A stretch of DNA of 64,000 nt from Planctomycetota bacterium (GCA_002686945.1 NYYZ01000032.1:55406-119405), one strand, 5' to 3'. Numbered from the stretch's first letter, positions 51,088 to 60,064 are shown. Numbers and translations are program-made. Notes: generated from the letters alone by a model not told the origin.

Positions 51088-51792
51088 ATGGCCACTCTGC
51101 AGGAGGAGATTTCTCTACCGGACAGCGATGGTCCGGTTGCTGCCGTCAGTGCTTGGTGGGATCCGGGCGATACGGGACGGGCGGCAATTCTGCTGGCCCA
51201 CGGGGCGGGTGCGGACTGCTTGAGTCCGTTCATGCTGGCGATTTCAAGGGCTCTGGTGACCCGGGACCTGGGAGTCCTGCGTTTTCGCTACGCCTACTCC
51301 GAACGCATGGCCAATGAAAAGCGACGCCTGCCTCCTGACCGCACCCCGCGCCTGGAAATGGTGCATGAACTGGCCCTGGAACGCTTGGCCCTCTTGGCTC
51401 CGAACCGCCCGCTGGTGCTCGGGGGCAAGTCGCTTGGTTCGCGAATGGGTTCTCATCTGGCGGCCAAGGGAGCGGATGTGCGAGCGTTGTTTCATCTGGG
51501 ATTTCCCCTGCACCCGGTCAAGAAGCCGGGGGTGGAACGTGCTCAACACTTTCGTGCCATACCGCAACCAGCCTTGTTCCTGCAAGGCACCCGAGATCCC
51601 CTTTGCGAATTGGAGCTGTTGCGCGGAGTACTTGACAATCACGGGGGACCGGTCAGCTTGACCCTGATCGAAGGCGCGGGTCATGACTTCAAGCTACGCA
51701 AGCGGGATCCGGCCTACCGTACTGAAGAGGAAACAGTTGAGTTCCTGGCCTCGACAATTGACAAGTGGATCGCAACCACACTTGGCGCCTAG
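51088..51792 (+). CDS. Alpha/beta hydrolase, KANL3/TEX30-like
   Basis: 234 residues. AAILLAHGAGADCLSPFM carries the oxyanion HGAG motif, LVLGGKSLGSRMGS the nucleophile elbow with Ser115, LFLQGTRDPLCELELL the Asp, and LIEGAGHDFKLRKRD the His. This is the dienelactone-hydrolase-like branch that also contains eukaryotic TEX30/KANL3. No signal peptide. Substrate unknown. Confidence 0.82.
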   Translation: MATLQEEISLPDSDGPVAAVSAWWDPGDTGRAAILLAHGAGADCLSPFMLAISRALVTRDLGVLRFRYAYSERMANEKRRLPPDRTPRLEMVHELALERLALLAPNRPLVLGGKSLGSRMGSHLAAKGADVRALFHLGFPLHPVKKPGVERAQHFRAIPQPALFLQGTRDPLCELELLRGVLDNHGGPVSLTLIEGAGHDFKLRKRDPAYRTEEETVEFLASTIDKWIATTLGA

Positions 51793-51888
51793 GACCTGGC
51801 GCTTCATCCAAAGCGCTCTGATCGACGCAATCGGATCACAGCGCTGAAACAGGGCAACTGAATTCACGCCCCGGGCAGAGGCCACCTC

Positions 51889-53103
51889 CTAGCCCAGATG
51901 CCCCTTTGCCCAGCGCACCAACTCCTCATGCTGGCGATGGAAATCGTGGGTGCCGCCCGCCACCGGGGCCTTGAAGAAGCACGCAGTAGCCTCCAGAGCA
52001 CCGCCCTCTCCAGCCCGCTGAGCAAAATCCACCAAGCGCACCAGATCCAGGACCAGGGGCGCCGCCAAAGCTGAGTCGCTGCCTGTCCAGGTCATCTGCA
52101 GAGTCATGCGCGCCCCCAGAAAGCCCTCAAAGTGGATCAGATCCATCGCGGTCTTCCAGTCCCCGAGGGAGGGCACATAGTCGATGCCGACTCCGGTGTG
52201 CAACTCGTCTCCGCCTCCCAGCAGTTCCCGCAGGGCGCGGTCCTTGTTCTCGATCTTGGTGGCCCGATGGGCACTGTCTGCCAGCACGGCCCCGTCTCGG
52301 TTGCCCAACATGTTGTAGCCCTGCCAGGCGTGCACCTTCAAAGCCCGATGGGTGAACATGGGAGCCAATGCAGTCTTCAGCAGCGTCTCTCCGGTCTTGC
52401 CATCGCGGCCCGCGTGAGCCACGTTGTTCTTCTTTGCCAACTCCATCAAGGCCGGAGCCGAAGCGGAAATGTTGGGAGTGAAGTTGACCAGCGGCCGCCC
52501 CGAAGAAAGTGCCGCATAGGCATAGAGCAAACTAGCTGGCTGGGGTCGTCCACCATCGAGCTCTTCTTCGAAAGCGGACAAGGACTCCCAGGCATCGCGC
52601 GATTCTTGACGGACTTCGGTGCTGGAGAGATCCACCACCACCATGCCATCCAGATTGTGTTCGGCCTCAAAGGCATCCCAATCTGCGATCACGTGCTTGA
52701 TCTGCTCACGGGGCAGGAGCGCGCCCAATTCCGCCGAGCGAGGATCCAGGTCCTGACCACCGACCTCGGTGGCATCAAGCATGCCGGGCCGGGTGGCTGC
52801 GGCGAAGAGGTCTCCCTCTTCGGCACAAGCCTGCACCAATTCAGGGGGCAGGACCCCAGCACTGACGAGTTCGGCCACCGAAGCGGAGAGATCCCTGGTC
52901 GAGATCTCGTGCCCCCCAAAAACAAGGTCATCTTCCGCGACCAGAGGCAGTTGGCTGAAGGGCTCACCGGCGGTGACTACGCCAGTGGCATCGTGCAGCC
53001 CCCGACGCAGGCCAAAGACCCCGTAGGCCAGACAGGTGCTGATGGCACCGCGGGCGCCGATCAACCAGATGCCCAGGGGCGCGCTGCGGGGAGTAACGGT
53101 CAA
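51889..53103 (-). CDS. Inositol-3-phosphate synthase family protein
   Basis: 404 residues. Converts glucose-6-phosphate to myo-inositol-3-phosphate in characterised members (NAD-dependent). Motifs: GIWLIGARGAISTCLAYG (NAD loop), DWDAFEAEHNLDGMVVVDLSSTE, PLVNFTPNISASAPALMELA, HAGRDGKTGETLLKTALAPMFTHR (core signature with the two Lys), WQGYNMLGNRDG, VGIDYVPSLGDWKTAMDLIHFEGFLG region. The start is TTG 53103; no ATG or GTG is available before the NAD loop. Stop-to-start distance to the upstream membrane-protein gene is 30 nt, so probably an operon with it and the YdjY-like gene. Confidence 0.82.
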   Translation of the reverse strand: MTVTPRSAPLGIWLIGARGAISTCLAYGVFGLRRGLHDATGVVTAGEPFSQLPLVAEDDLVFGGHEISTRDLSASVAELVSAGVLPPELVQACAEEGDLFAAATRPGMLDATEVGGQDLDPRSAELGALLPREQIKHVIADWDAFEAEHNLDGMVVVDLSSTEVRQESRDAWESLSAFEEELDGGRPQPASLLYAYAALSSGRPLVNFTPNISASAPALMELAKKNNVAHAGRDGKTGETLLKTALAPMFTHRALKVHAWQGYNMLGNRDGAVLADSAHRATKIENKDRALRELLGGGDELHTGVGIDYVPSLGDWKTAMDLIHFEGFLGARMTLQMTWTGSDSALAAPLVLDLVRLVDFAQRAGEGGALEATACFFKAPVAGGTHDFHRQHEELVRWAKGHLG

Positions 53104-53133
53104 GGCGGAAAGGGGTTGGTGGGTCGCGCGGGG

Positions 53134-54234
53134 CTACTGTTTCTTGAGGTGGTCCAGCCAAAGCTGGACCAGTTGGGCATCCCGCGCGGACTCAGGAGTT
53201 CCCCTTTGGACACCCACGGGGGGCAGAGGAGTCGTTCCGGCTTCTGCCGTCTGTTCAGAGCCCGGTATTGTGCCTTCTTGAGGGGTGGGCGTCTGCCCCG
53301 CAGACGAGGTCTGCGGATTGGAATTGCCCTCCACGGAAGCTGCACGGCCGGATTCAGGAGAGTCCGGAGATGTTGCTCCCCCAGCCAGGGCTTGGGAATC
53401 CTGCCCCGAAACGCCTGTAAGGGACTGGGCCATGGCCATCAAGGCCGCCTCCCCGGCCCGACGCGCTTGCGCCAGGGCCTCCTGCGCTGTCGGCTCACCC
53501 GCGACTTCCTGCTCCAGGGCCAAAGCCCTGTCCAGCCAGTTGCTGAGTTCCTCGACCGCCTCGGCGTCTGCAAGTTGTGTTTCAAGGCCACGAGCTTCCT
53601 GGGCCAGCGATGTGGCCTCCTCGGCCAGATCCTGGGTCAGACGCCCTTCGCCCACTGCAGTCAGAATCTGATCCGCCGCAGCAGTGGCCCCAGCACGCAC
53701 GGATTCCATGGTGCCCTGCTGGATGCTTGTGGTGACCGCTGGAGGGTGCGTTTCGCTGACCACCGAAAGCAGCACGCCACCAGCCAGCGGCGCCAGGAGC
53801 AGAGGCCAGGAAACCGGCAGAACCATTCGCCAGAGGCGGCGAGGGGGCACCCGCATGAGCACCCGCCGTGCGGCAAGTTCTGCCATGGGTTGAGGTACGC
53901 TGGGAGCCTGATCCTGACAGGCGGCGCTGACCTCAGCCATGCCAATCCGTTGACTCAATTCCTGGGCGACCTGGGGAAGGGTTCGCCGATGACAGAGTCC
54001 CCAGGCAATTCCAGCGCAAAGGCCTGCAAGTCCTGCGCTGAACAGAACCGGGACCGCGGCGGGGACCTGGCCGTCAATCACCGCCAAGGCGGTCAGGGCG
54101 AGATAGACACCGGACCCCAGGAGAAACCCCTCAGCCGTGCGCGCAGCACCCAGGGCGCGCGTGCCCCGCCTGAGAGCACTCAACAGAGCGCCGGTGTGGG
54201 CACCTCTCGCCCTTGTGCTCGAATTTTCACTCAA
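53134..54234 (-). CDS. Membrane protein of unknown function with coiled-coil region
   Basis: 366 residues. Two N-terminal transmembrane helices (about 36-55 and 60-80), a third hydrophobic pair around 138-158, then an Ala/Glu-rich helical segment (GEGRLTQDLAEEATSLAQEARGL, LDRALALEQEVAGEPTAQEAL) and a Ser/Pro/Gly-rich tail. No catalytic motif. Start is TTG 54234 in a TTGA overlap with the stop of the upstream YdjY-like gene. Confidence 0.6.
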   Translation of the reverse strand: MSENSSTRARGAHTGALLSALRRGTRALGAARTAEGFLLGSGVYLALTALAVIDGQVPAAVPVLFSAGLAGLCAGIAWGLCHRRTLPQVAQELSQRIGMAEVSAACQDQAPSVPQPMAELAARRVLMRVPPRRLWRMVLPVSWPLLLAPLAGGVLLSVVSETHPPAVTTSIQQGTMESVRAGATAAADQILTAVGEGRLTQDLAEEATSLAQEARGLETQLADAEAVEELSNWLDRALALEQEVAGEPTAQEALAQARRAGEAALMAMAQSLTGVSGQDSQALAGGATSPDSPESGRAASVEGNSNPQTSSAGQTPTPQEGTIPGSEQTAEAGTTPLPPVGVQRGTPESARDAQLVQLWLDHLKKQ

Positions 54235-55034
54235 CGTCCACCACCTGGATCGGGGGCACTTGAGACCAAAGGCAAGGTCGCACTCTTGTCGAATCCCAAG
54301 GGCAGACGCTGCTTGGAAAAAATCAGCCGCACCTCACTACCCCGTTGGGGCAGCAGCCATGCGTTGGCCAACCAGGCGGACTGATCCACGCATTCCGGCA
54401 TAGCGGTCGTCAGAAGAGTATGCCCCTCACGAAAGAAACTTACATTGATCAGGTTGCCGTTGATCGCCGCGGCAAAAACTTCAGGTGCGTCTTCGCCGCG
54501 CTGAATCATCTTGGAGCCCAGATAGATCAATGCATGCCGCCGCAAAGTGCGCCCGCGGAATCGATCCCGCACAAGATCTTCAATGCGGAACAGATAGACC
54601 TCATCCCCCTCGCGCCAACCCACATACAGAAAGAAACCGTCCCCCTGGGGCAGGGTGACTTCATAGGGCAAGACTCCTGCGTCGATTTCCTCCTGACTGG
54701 GGAGAGGATCCTTGGACGCCCAGTCCGCATTGCTGCCTGGCCTGGCGCCGAGAGTCAGGAGCGCCGCGTTCAGCATCTCAGGGTCCACATCTGTCAGCAG
54801 CAGTGTCTCGTGTGCAGCTCCCTGAGGACCTACCAGCAGGTACTCCAAGAGATCATTGGTCACGGCCACTTCGGCGGGAATCGAAACGCGTCCATGGTCC
54901 AGGTCCAGGTCAATGCCCTGGGCCTCAAAGACATCCCGCAAGCCGGCAACGGGATCCGGGCCAGGGTCCTGTTCGTGGCTCAGCAAGAACGGCGCCAAAC
55001 TGGCAAGGGCAAGGAGGGTCAGGCGCATGGTCAT
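54231..55034 (-). CDS. Secreted YdjY-like domain protein
   Basis: 267 residues with signal peptide (MRLTLLALASLAPFLLS). The segment VSIPAEVAVTNDLLEYLLVG, AAHETLLLTDVDPEMLNAALLTLG and PGSNADWAS resembles the YdjY domain found in many secreted planctomycete proteins (IPA.vc...g.lE.l.c....KehE..l). Rest of the chain has YVGWREGDEVYLFRIEDLV and a Tyr/Leu-rich strand region. Function unknown. First gene of the three-gene minus-strand set. AGCCTA at 55091 gives a minus-strand TAGGCT 56 nt upstream. Confidence 0.65.
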   Translation of the reverse strand: MTMRLTLLALASLAPFLLSHEQDPGPDPVAGLRDVFEAQGIDLDLDHGRVSIPAEVAVTNDLLEYLLVGPQGAAHETLLLTDVDPEMLNAALLTLGARPGSNADWASKDPLPSQEEIDAGVLPYEVTLPQGDGFFLYVGWREGDEVYLFRIEDLVRDRFRGRTLRRHALIYLGSKMIQRGEDAPEVFAAAINGNLINVSFFREGHTLLTTAMPECVDQSAWLANAWLLPQRGSEVRLIFSKQRLPLGFDKSATLPLVSSAPDPGGGR

Positions 55035-55194
55035 AGTCGCTGGGGGTAACGGACTGCGGGTGGGTAGGGTTCAGGCCGGAATCCACTGCTAGCCTACCCG
55101 GTCCAAGACCACCAGATTCGCAGCATGACGCTAGACCCCTGTTTTCCGCAACCAGCCCGGTGGTCTTGAACCAGGCGCGGTACTGGCGGATTCA

Positions 55195-55992
55195 TCAATG
55201 ACCAGAGCGCAGGGCTTCAATGTCCACCCCAACACGCTCCAGCTCCGGCTGCAAGAGCTTCAGGATCGCCTCCGCAAATTGCCGGATTTCATACTGGGCA
55301 TCAACCGACAGGCGCTGGTCGAGAAAATGCAGCACACCCTGCAAGCTGACGGTCCAATAGGCTTGGGTGTAGAGGCTCTGGGGCAGGAGCATGCGAGCGA
55401 TTTCCTTGGCCACGCCGCGCTCGATGCGGTCTTCGTAGCGTTGGAACGCGGCCTGGCATTCGTCCAGCATCACCTGACGTTCGCCAGAATGGTCGAATTC
55501 CTCGGACAGATCCACAGAGGCCTGCTTGTTGCCATGCGAAGGATTCGAGCGCATGGTGCTGGGCACGTAGAACTCCGGGGTCCATTGCACATAGCGACCG
55601 CTGATTTCGTTCCAGGAACAGCCCTTGTCCGTGTCGAACATCACATCGAACACATCCAATGAGACGGACTGGCCATTGGCTTCATACTCACGCCAGCCTG
55701 ATCCGACCTGATACTTGAAGGCCTGCCGAAAGACAAACAGGGGGGCCTTCCAGTGAAAGGTAAAGAACGAATGACGAAAGGGCGAAGTATGCCCGTGCTT
55801 CCACAGAAAACCGCAGAGCTTTCTGTCCGCTTCACTGAACCCCTCGCTGCGCTTGTCGTAGGAGATGCGCGCAGCGTTGACCACCTTGAGGGAAGAATCC
55901 TCCTGCATACGATCCACAAGAGCGATGAAGCCGATGCCGTCGTCAAGAGTTTCGATAGCGCCATCTGGCAGGGAAACAGTGGTCGTGGTCAT
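55195..55992 (-). CDS. thyX: Flavin-dependent thymidylate synthase with interrupted signature
   Basis: 265 residues. Makes dTMP from dUMP using methylene-tetrahydrofolate, FAD and NADPH. NAARISYDKRSEG, HGHTSPFRHSFFTFHWKAPLFVFRQ, SWNEISGRYVQWTPEFYVPS and QSLYTQAYWTVSLQGVLHFLDQR (start of LNLR-like helix) are ThyX blocks. The RHRxxSxNExSxRY signature is split: FKYQVGS (92-98) is followed by about 27 extra residues (99-125) before SWNEISGRY, and RHR is replaced by KYQ. Start ATG 55992. See findings. Confidence 0.88.
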   Translation of the reverse strand: MTTTTVSLPDGAIETLDDGIGFIALVDRMQEDSSLKVVNAARISYDKRSEGFSEADRKLCGFLWKHGHTSPFRHSFFTFHWKAPLFVFRQAFKYQVGSGWREYEANGQSVSLDVFDVMFDTDKGCSWNEISGRYVQWTPEFYVPSTMRSNPSHGNKQASVDLSEEFDHSGERQVMLDECQAAFQRYEDRIERGVAKEIARMLLPQSLYTQAYWTVSLQGVLHFLDQRLSVDAQYEIRQFAEAILKLLQPELERVGVDIEALRSGH

Positions 55993-56080
55993 GGTCAGAT
56001 ACTGTGCGGCAACAGGAAAAAGAAAAGGGTGCGCGATGAAGGGCGCATCTCCCGCAGTGTAACTCCCCCACCTCTGGCCA

Positions 56081-58639
56081 TCAACGCTGCAGCCGCCCAC
56101 GCTGTGACTGGGAAAGGGCACGCAGGGCCTGGCCCAAATGGCGCTCGATGACCAGCGCGTCGCCGGCTCCCATGCCCGCCTGCAGCCAACGCACCTGCAA
56201 GCTGGTCCGTGGGTTCTGCTCCCCCATCAAGGCCACACGGGCAGCGCTCAGGAGCCTGGCAGACACATCCCGGTCCTTGGCGCCAAAGTGCGCCAGCTCA
56301 TACAGCAGCCGCGCGTCCATGCGCCACCATTCTCCGGCGGCGGCCAATACCTGACCCCCCTGACCGTTCTTGGCAAGGACGCGAAAAGCCTCCAACTCGG
56401 GGCGCCAGGTGGAGAGGATCCCAGGTAGGCCCTCGCCACGAAACCGCAAGGTCAATTCAGCCTCGGCCCTGGCCATGGGACGCTCCAGGATCAACTCAAG
56501 CCGTTGGGCAGAGAGGGGTCCGTGACAGGCCAGGGCGCGCAGGAGGTCCAGCAGTTCTGCCGCCTCAAAAGAGTCCTTGGGCATTGCGTTCCCACCCACC
56601 AGACGCCTTTCAATCTCCCTACGCAGGACAGCACCGGCGCCTTCCAGATTGCACAACTGATCGACCACCGCCAGACGCAGATCCGGGGATGCCACCTGCA
56701 ACAGGGGGGCGAGTTCCGCCAGGGCTGCACGCTGTCCCAACGCCTCGATCGCCGCCACCTGCACCTCCTGCTGGCCTCCCTCTTCGGTGATCCACTGGAC
56801 GAAGTGCGCGTTGAGGAACTCGCCCTCCAGACTCTCCAGGGCGCGCACCGCCCGCAACTGCAGGACCTGATCCACCCGATCGAACAACGCGACCAGAGAG
56901 TCCGCGAACTCCCGGGGCTCAGACATGTGCTTCACGCCCTGCAGGGCCGCTTCGAATTGCACCCGCCGAGGGACCCCTTTCCCCATGGCACACACCAGGT
57001 CCGCGCGACCGGCCTCGCTCCTGGCGAGCACGACCAACGCCGCTTTCCCCAGTTCATGACGCGTGGTCGGGTGTTCTTCACTCGCGAGTTCCAGACCGCG
57101 CCGGGCCAGGGCGCGCCCTCTCCCAGGGTCGACCCGCGCAAGAGCTTGCAGGAGATCCGTTGCACTGGCTTCCGTACGGCGGCGCTCCTCGTCCGAAGCA
57201 TCGGCAACCTGATCAAGGGCGCTTGCGAGTTCCCCTTCCAAGACAGCGCTGACTTCTGCATCTCCCCGAAAGCGGCTGAGCAATTCGATCGCACCGGTTG
57301 CACCTGATGATTGAGCCACGAGCAAGCCGAGCAGATCATCCCGAAACGTTGGCAGGGCTCTGTTCCGGGGCAGATCGCGCAGTCGCTCCCAACGCACCGC
57401 CTGGGGCAAACCCGCCCAGCGATCCCTCAAGGCCTGCTCCTGTTCCCCATCGAGCTTCGCATCGGACAACCAACGAAAGGCCGCCAAACGCAAACCCGGT
57501 GCCTGGTCATGCACCAGTTCCAGGAACAACTCAACCCACTCCTTCCCATGGGGCCCATCCAGTTGTCCCGATGCAAAAAGGGCAATGTCAAAACGCAGGG
57601 CCGAGTCACGCTCAGAATGCAACCAGGGTGCCAGGTCCGCCGCTCGCCAACGGTGCCTGCGTGCGCCCAGGGTCTGCCACAAGATCAAGGCCCGCTCATC
57701 ATCCAGATCGCGCCCCAGCAGGGCAGCTTCCGTGGGCGACAAGCAGAGGGCCGCTCCCTCCAGCAAGAGGTCCAGTTGATCTTCATCATCCCCATCCAGA
57801 TCAATCCCCCGCGCCCGCTCAAGCAAACCGACTCCGAGGGCTCGACCCAGCTCAGAATCCTCGCGCGCCCCCAATAGGCGCGCCACCTCACGCCTCTGCA
57901 ACAATACCCTCCGACTTTCGATCCCTTCGCAAAAACCAGCCAGCAGCACATGGATGTCTGGATCGAGCCCGGCGCTGGTACACAGGCCTTCGATCAGAAC
58001 TTTTTCCGGATGGTCCGAAGCGCGCAGGGCCTGGGCCAGCTGCGGAGACACACCCCCAAGAGCCAAGGGTTCAAGTACGCTCCCCAAGTCCACCGTCCCC
58101 CACAGAACAGCGTCAAGCTGTTGTTCCCAGGCCTCAGGTCCAGCGACCATCAACCGCCAGCGGGCCACCGCCGCCACCTGCGGATCAGAGTCCCCCACCA
58201 ACACAGCCAAGACCCCTGGCAGATCGCAACGGGCTGCCGCCATGCGCACCAGGGGATGCACGTCCCCCGCCATGCGCAGCATGTCCACCTGCAAGGATCC
58301 AGCCAGCCCCGCGCGCACCAGAGCCTTGATCGCTCCGGCACGAACATTGGGCTGGGAATAGGCCAGACAGGCGCGAACATCGTCGAGCACTGGCCCGAGC
58401 AGACCAGAGGTCTCACAGCGTGCAAGAGCTTCCAGAGCCACCAGCCTCTCGGGCCAGGAATCCGAAACCAGGAGCGCATCAAGGCGCTCCGGTTGGTCCC
58501 CCTCCCCCAGGGCCAGGGCACGAATGCGAGCCTCACGCTCGATCGGTCCGGACTGGATCGGTGCCAACAGGGCCAGGCCCGGAGAGACCAGACCCAGCAG
58601 GAAGAGGACATCGAGCAGAGCACCCCTGACCCCTATCAC
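56081..58639 (-). CDS. Exported HEAT-repeat protein
   Basis: 852 residues. N-terminal hydrophobic stretch (ALLDVLFLLGLVSPGLALLA) acts as signal or anchor. The whole remaining chain is alpha-helical repeats, e.g. SWPERLVALEALARCETS, NVRAGAIKALVRAGLAG, HPLVRMAAARCDLPGVLAVL, APGLRLAAFRWLSDAKLDG, QEVQVAAIEALGQRAALAEL, SPDLRLAVVDQLCNLEGAG. No catalytic motif. GTG 58639 overlaps the upstream dehydratase stop (GTGA) and has GGGAGGGGAG upstream. Confidence 0.72.
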   Translation of the reverse strand: MIGVRGALLDVLFLLGLVSPGLALLAPIQSGPIEREARIRALALGEGDQPERLDALLVSDSWPERLVALEALARCETSGLLGPVLDDVRACLAYSQPNVRAGAIKALVRAGLAGSLQVDMLRMAGDVHPLVRMAAARCDLPGVLAVLVGDSDPQVAAVARWRLMVAGPEAWEQQLDAVLWGTVDLGSVLEPLALGGVSPQLAQALRASDHPEKVLIEGLCTSAGLDPDIHVLLAGFCEGIESRRVLLQRREVARLLGAREDSELGRALGVGLLERARGIDLDGDDEDQLDLLLEGAALCLSPTEAALLGRDLDDERALILWQTLGARRHRWRAADLAPWLHSERDSALRFDIALFASGQLDGPHGKEWVELFLELVHDQAPGLRLAAFRWLSDAKLDGEQEQALRDRWAGLPQAVRWERLRDLPRNRALPTFRDDLLGLLVAQSSGATGAIELLSRFRGDAEVSAVLEGELASALDQVADASDEERRRTEASATDLLQALARVDPGRGRALARRGLELASEEHPTTRHELGKAALVVLARSEAGRADLVCAMGKGVPRRVQFEAALQGVKHMSEPREFADSLVALFDRVDQVLQLRAVRALESLEGEFLNAHFVQWITEEGGQQEVQVAAIEALGQRAALAELAPLLQVASPDLRLAVVDQLCNLEGAGAVLRREIERRLVGGNAMPKDSFEAAELLDLLRALACHGPLSAQRLELILERPMARAEAELTLRFRGEGLPGILSTWRPELEAFRVLAKNGQGGQVLAAAGEWWRMDARLLYELAHFGAKDRDVSARLLSAARVALMGEQNPRTSLQVRWLQAGMGAGDALVIERHLGQALRALSQSQRGRLQR

Positions 58640-59532
58640 CCGCTCTCCCCTCCCATGGAACGGAAGGCGGCGGGCAAACCGTCGATCAAGTCGCTCGCGA
58701 TCAAACTCGCTTGTCCCAACTTCTCGCACTGCAGGTCCCCCGCGAGGCTGTGCAACTCCACCCCGGCGCAAACCGCATCAAAGATGCTGTACCCTTCGAC
58801 CTGATCGGATCCATCAGAGCAACGACACAACAGGGCCGCGACAACCCCGCTGAGAACATCCCCCGATCCCGCCGTGGCCATCCCCGGGTTGCCGCGCCGA
58901 CAAACAAACTCGCGCTCGCCTCGCACGACAACGGTGTGCTGTCCCTTCAGCACCACCGTTGCGCTGGCGAGCTCCGCCATTCTTCGCGCAACTTGCATGC
59001 GTTCGGCGTCACTGTTCCCGATCTCCTCCCCAAGCAGGGCACGGGCTTCACCAGGATGAGGAGTCAAGACCACTTCGCTCTTGGCCTGGGCCACCAGGCC
59101 AAGATTGCCGGCCAGCACAGCGAGTGCATCCGCGTCCAGCAGGAGCGGCGTGCCACCGTCTTCTTCCTCCAATAAACGATGCACCAATTCGCGGGTGCTG
59201 CCGGACTGGGTCAAGCCCGGACCCACCAGACGCACATCCTGGCGCTGATTGCGCAGGGCCGAGGGAATGCGACCGGCGAGCAGATCCCTCTTGGCGCTCA
59301 CATCCAGGTGCAGGGCCTCGGGACAGGCGCCCGCCACAACAGCCAGGGTCCCGGACCAAAGATGCGCCACCGTGACCAGACCCGCCCCAGCGCGCTGGGC
59401 TGCCCGGGCCGACAGGATCGCGGCCCCAGGCATGTCGCTGGAACCAGCGATGCACAGCACGCGACCCGCATCGCCCTTGTGGGCGTGAGGGGGCAGGGGC
59501 CCTGGAAGATGGGGTTCTGGGGGAGAAGGCAT
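58636..59532 (-). CDS. nnrD: ADP/ATP-dependent NAD(P)H-hydrate dehydratase
   Basis: 298 residues; ribokinase-like domain that repairs hydrated NADH/NADPH. HKGDAGRVLCIAGSSDMPGAAILSARAAQRAGAGLV, LVGPGLTQSG, LLLDADALAVLA, VVLTPHPGEARALLG, VVLKGQHTVVV, RRGNPGMATAGSGDVLSGVVAAL match YjeF C-terminal/NnrD domains, including the AGSGDVL catalytic block. There is no N-terminal epimerase (NnrE) domain, so the epimerase must be elsewhere. ATG 59532 begins a Pro-rich leader; divergent from the zinc-ribbon protein gene. Confidence 0.88.
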   Translation of the reverse strand: MPSPPEPHLPGPLPPHAHKGDAGRVLCIAGSSDMPGAAILSARAAQRAGAGLVTVAHLWSGTLAVVAGACPEALHLDVSAKRDLLAGRIPSALRNQRQDVRLVGPGLTQSGSTRELVHRLLEEEDGGTPLLLDADALAVLAGNLGLVAQAKSEVVLTPHPGEARALLGEEIGNSDAERMQVARRMAELASATVVLKGQHTVVVRGEREFVCRRGNPGMATAGSGDVLSGVVAALLCRCSDGSDQVEGYSIFDAVCAGVELHSLAGDLQCEKLGQASLIASDLIDGLPAAFRSMGGESG

Positions 59533-59630
59533 GGGGAGATGGGGTGCGGGCCCGAGGGGCCCACAACCTTGGGAGGCAGGTTTCGCCGGGGAGACCGACT
59601 CTAACCCGAGCGAGGCGGTCCTGGCGGCGC

Positions 59631-59636
59631 TATCCT
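59631..59636 (+). promoter_or_regulatory. -10-like TATCCT of the zinc-ribbon membrane protein gene
   Basis: TATCCT 14 nt before ATG 59651 in the divergent spacer. Confidence 0.35.
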
Positions 59637-59650
59637 CCCATCCGCAAGCC

Positions 59651-60031
59651 ATGACCATGCCCCGCCCCTCCGCCTGGATCCCATTCCTGGTGCCCCTGAT
59701 TCTTCTGGGCGCCATTGGACTGGCGGCGGCGGTGCTGGCCCTCAAGCCGGACTCGATCCTCTCCTGGGTCGGCTACGGAGTTGCCGGCCTGCTGCTCCTG
59801 TGGCTCGCGGGCACGACCTTCTGGCCAGCCCGAGCAGACCGCGCCTGCCCCGAATGCGGCCAAGAGGCGCTGGAGCGCATGGACCCCGCCACTACCATGG
59901 GGCTCTGCTGCACCCAATGCACCTACCAGGACCCCCTGGCCAGCGGCTGGTTCCTGGCAGAGGAAGAAGTAGAAGGTCTCGACGACCTCGTGCGCCAACA
60001 AAGGCAGACCATGCGTGACTCCAAACGCTGA
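59651..60031 (+). CDS. Membrane protein with C-terminal zinc ribbon
   Basis: 126 residues. Two transmembrane helices (about 10-31 and 36-55) followed by a soluble tail with Cys66, Cys69 (CPEC) and Cys87, Cys90 (CTQC), a zinc ribbon. Two ATG codons (59651, 59657) are equally possible. Function unknown. Followed 33 nt later by the BFN-domain gene. Confidence 0.6.
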   Translation: MTMPRPSAWIPFLVPLILLGAIGLAAAVLALKPDSILSWVGYGVAGLLLLWLAGTTFWPARADRACPECGQEALERMDPATTMGLCCTQCTYQDPLASGWFLAEEEVEGLDDLVRQQRQTMRDSKR

Positions 60032-60064
60032 ATTCCCCTTCCCCATGGACCATACTGATCCCTG

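Noticed and set aside
51799-51816. Small hairpin GCGCTT/AAGCGC after the hydrolase gene
   Set aside because: Only a 6-bp stem with no U tract; not enough to call a terminator.
52132-54384. 750-codon open frame on the plus strand
   Set aside because: Antisense to the inositol-phosphate synthase and membrane-protein genes; translation is low-complexity with no motif. High GC content leaves long chance frames opposite real genes.
55618-55698. Mini-intein as the explanation of the ThyX insertion
   Set aside because: About 27 residues is far too short for an intein and there is no Cys/Ser start or His-Asn end at the boundaries.
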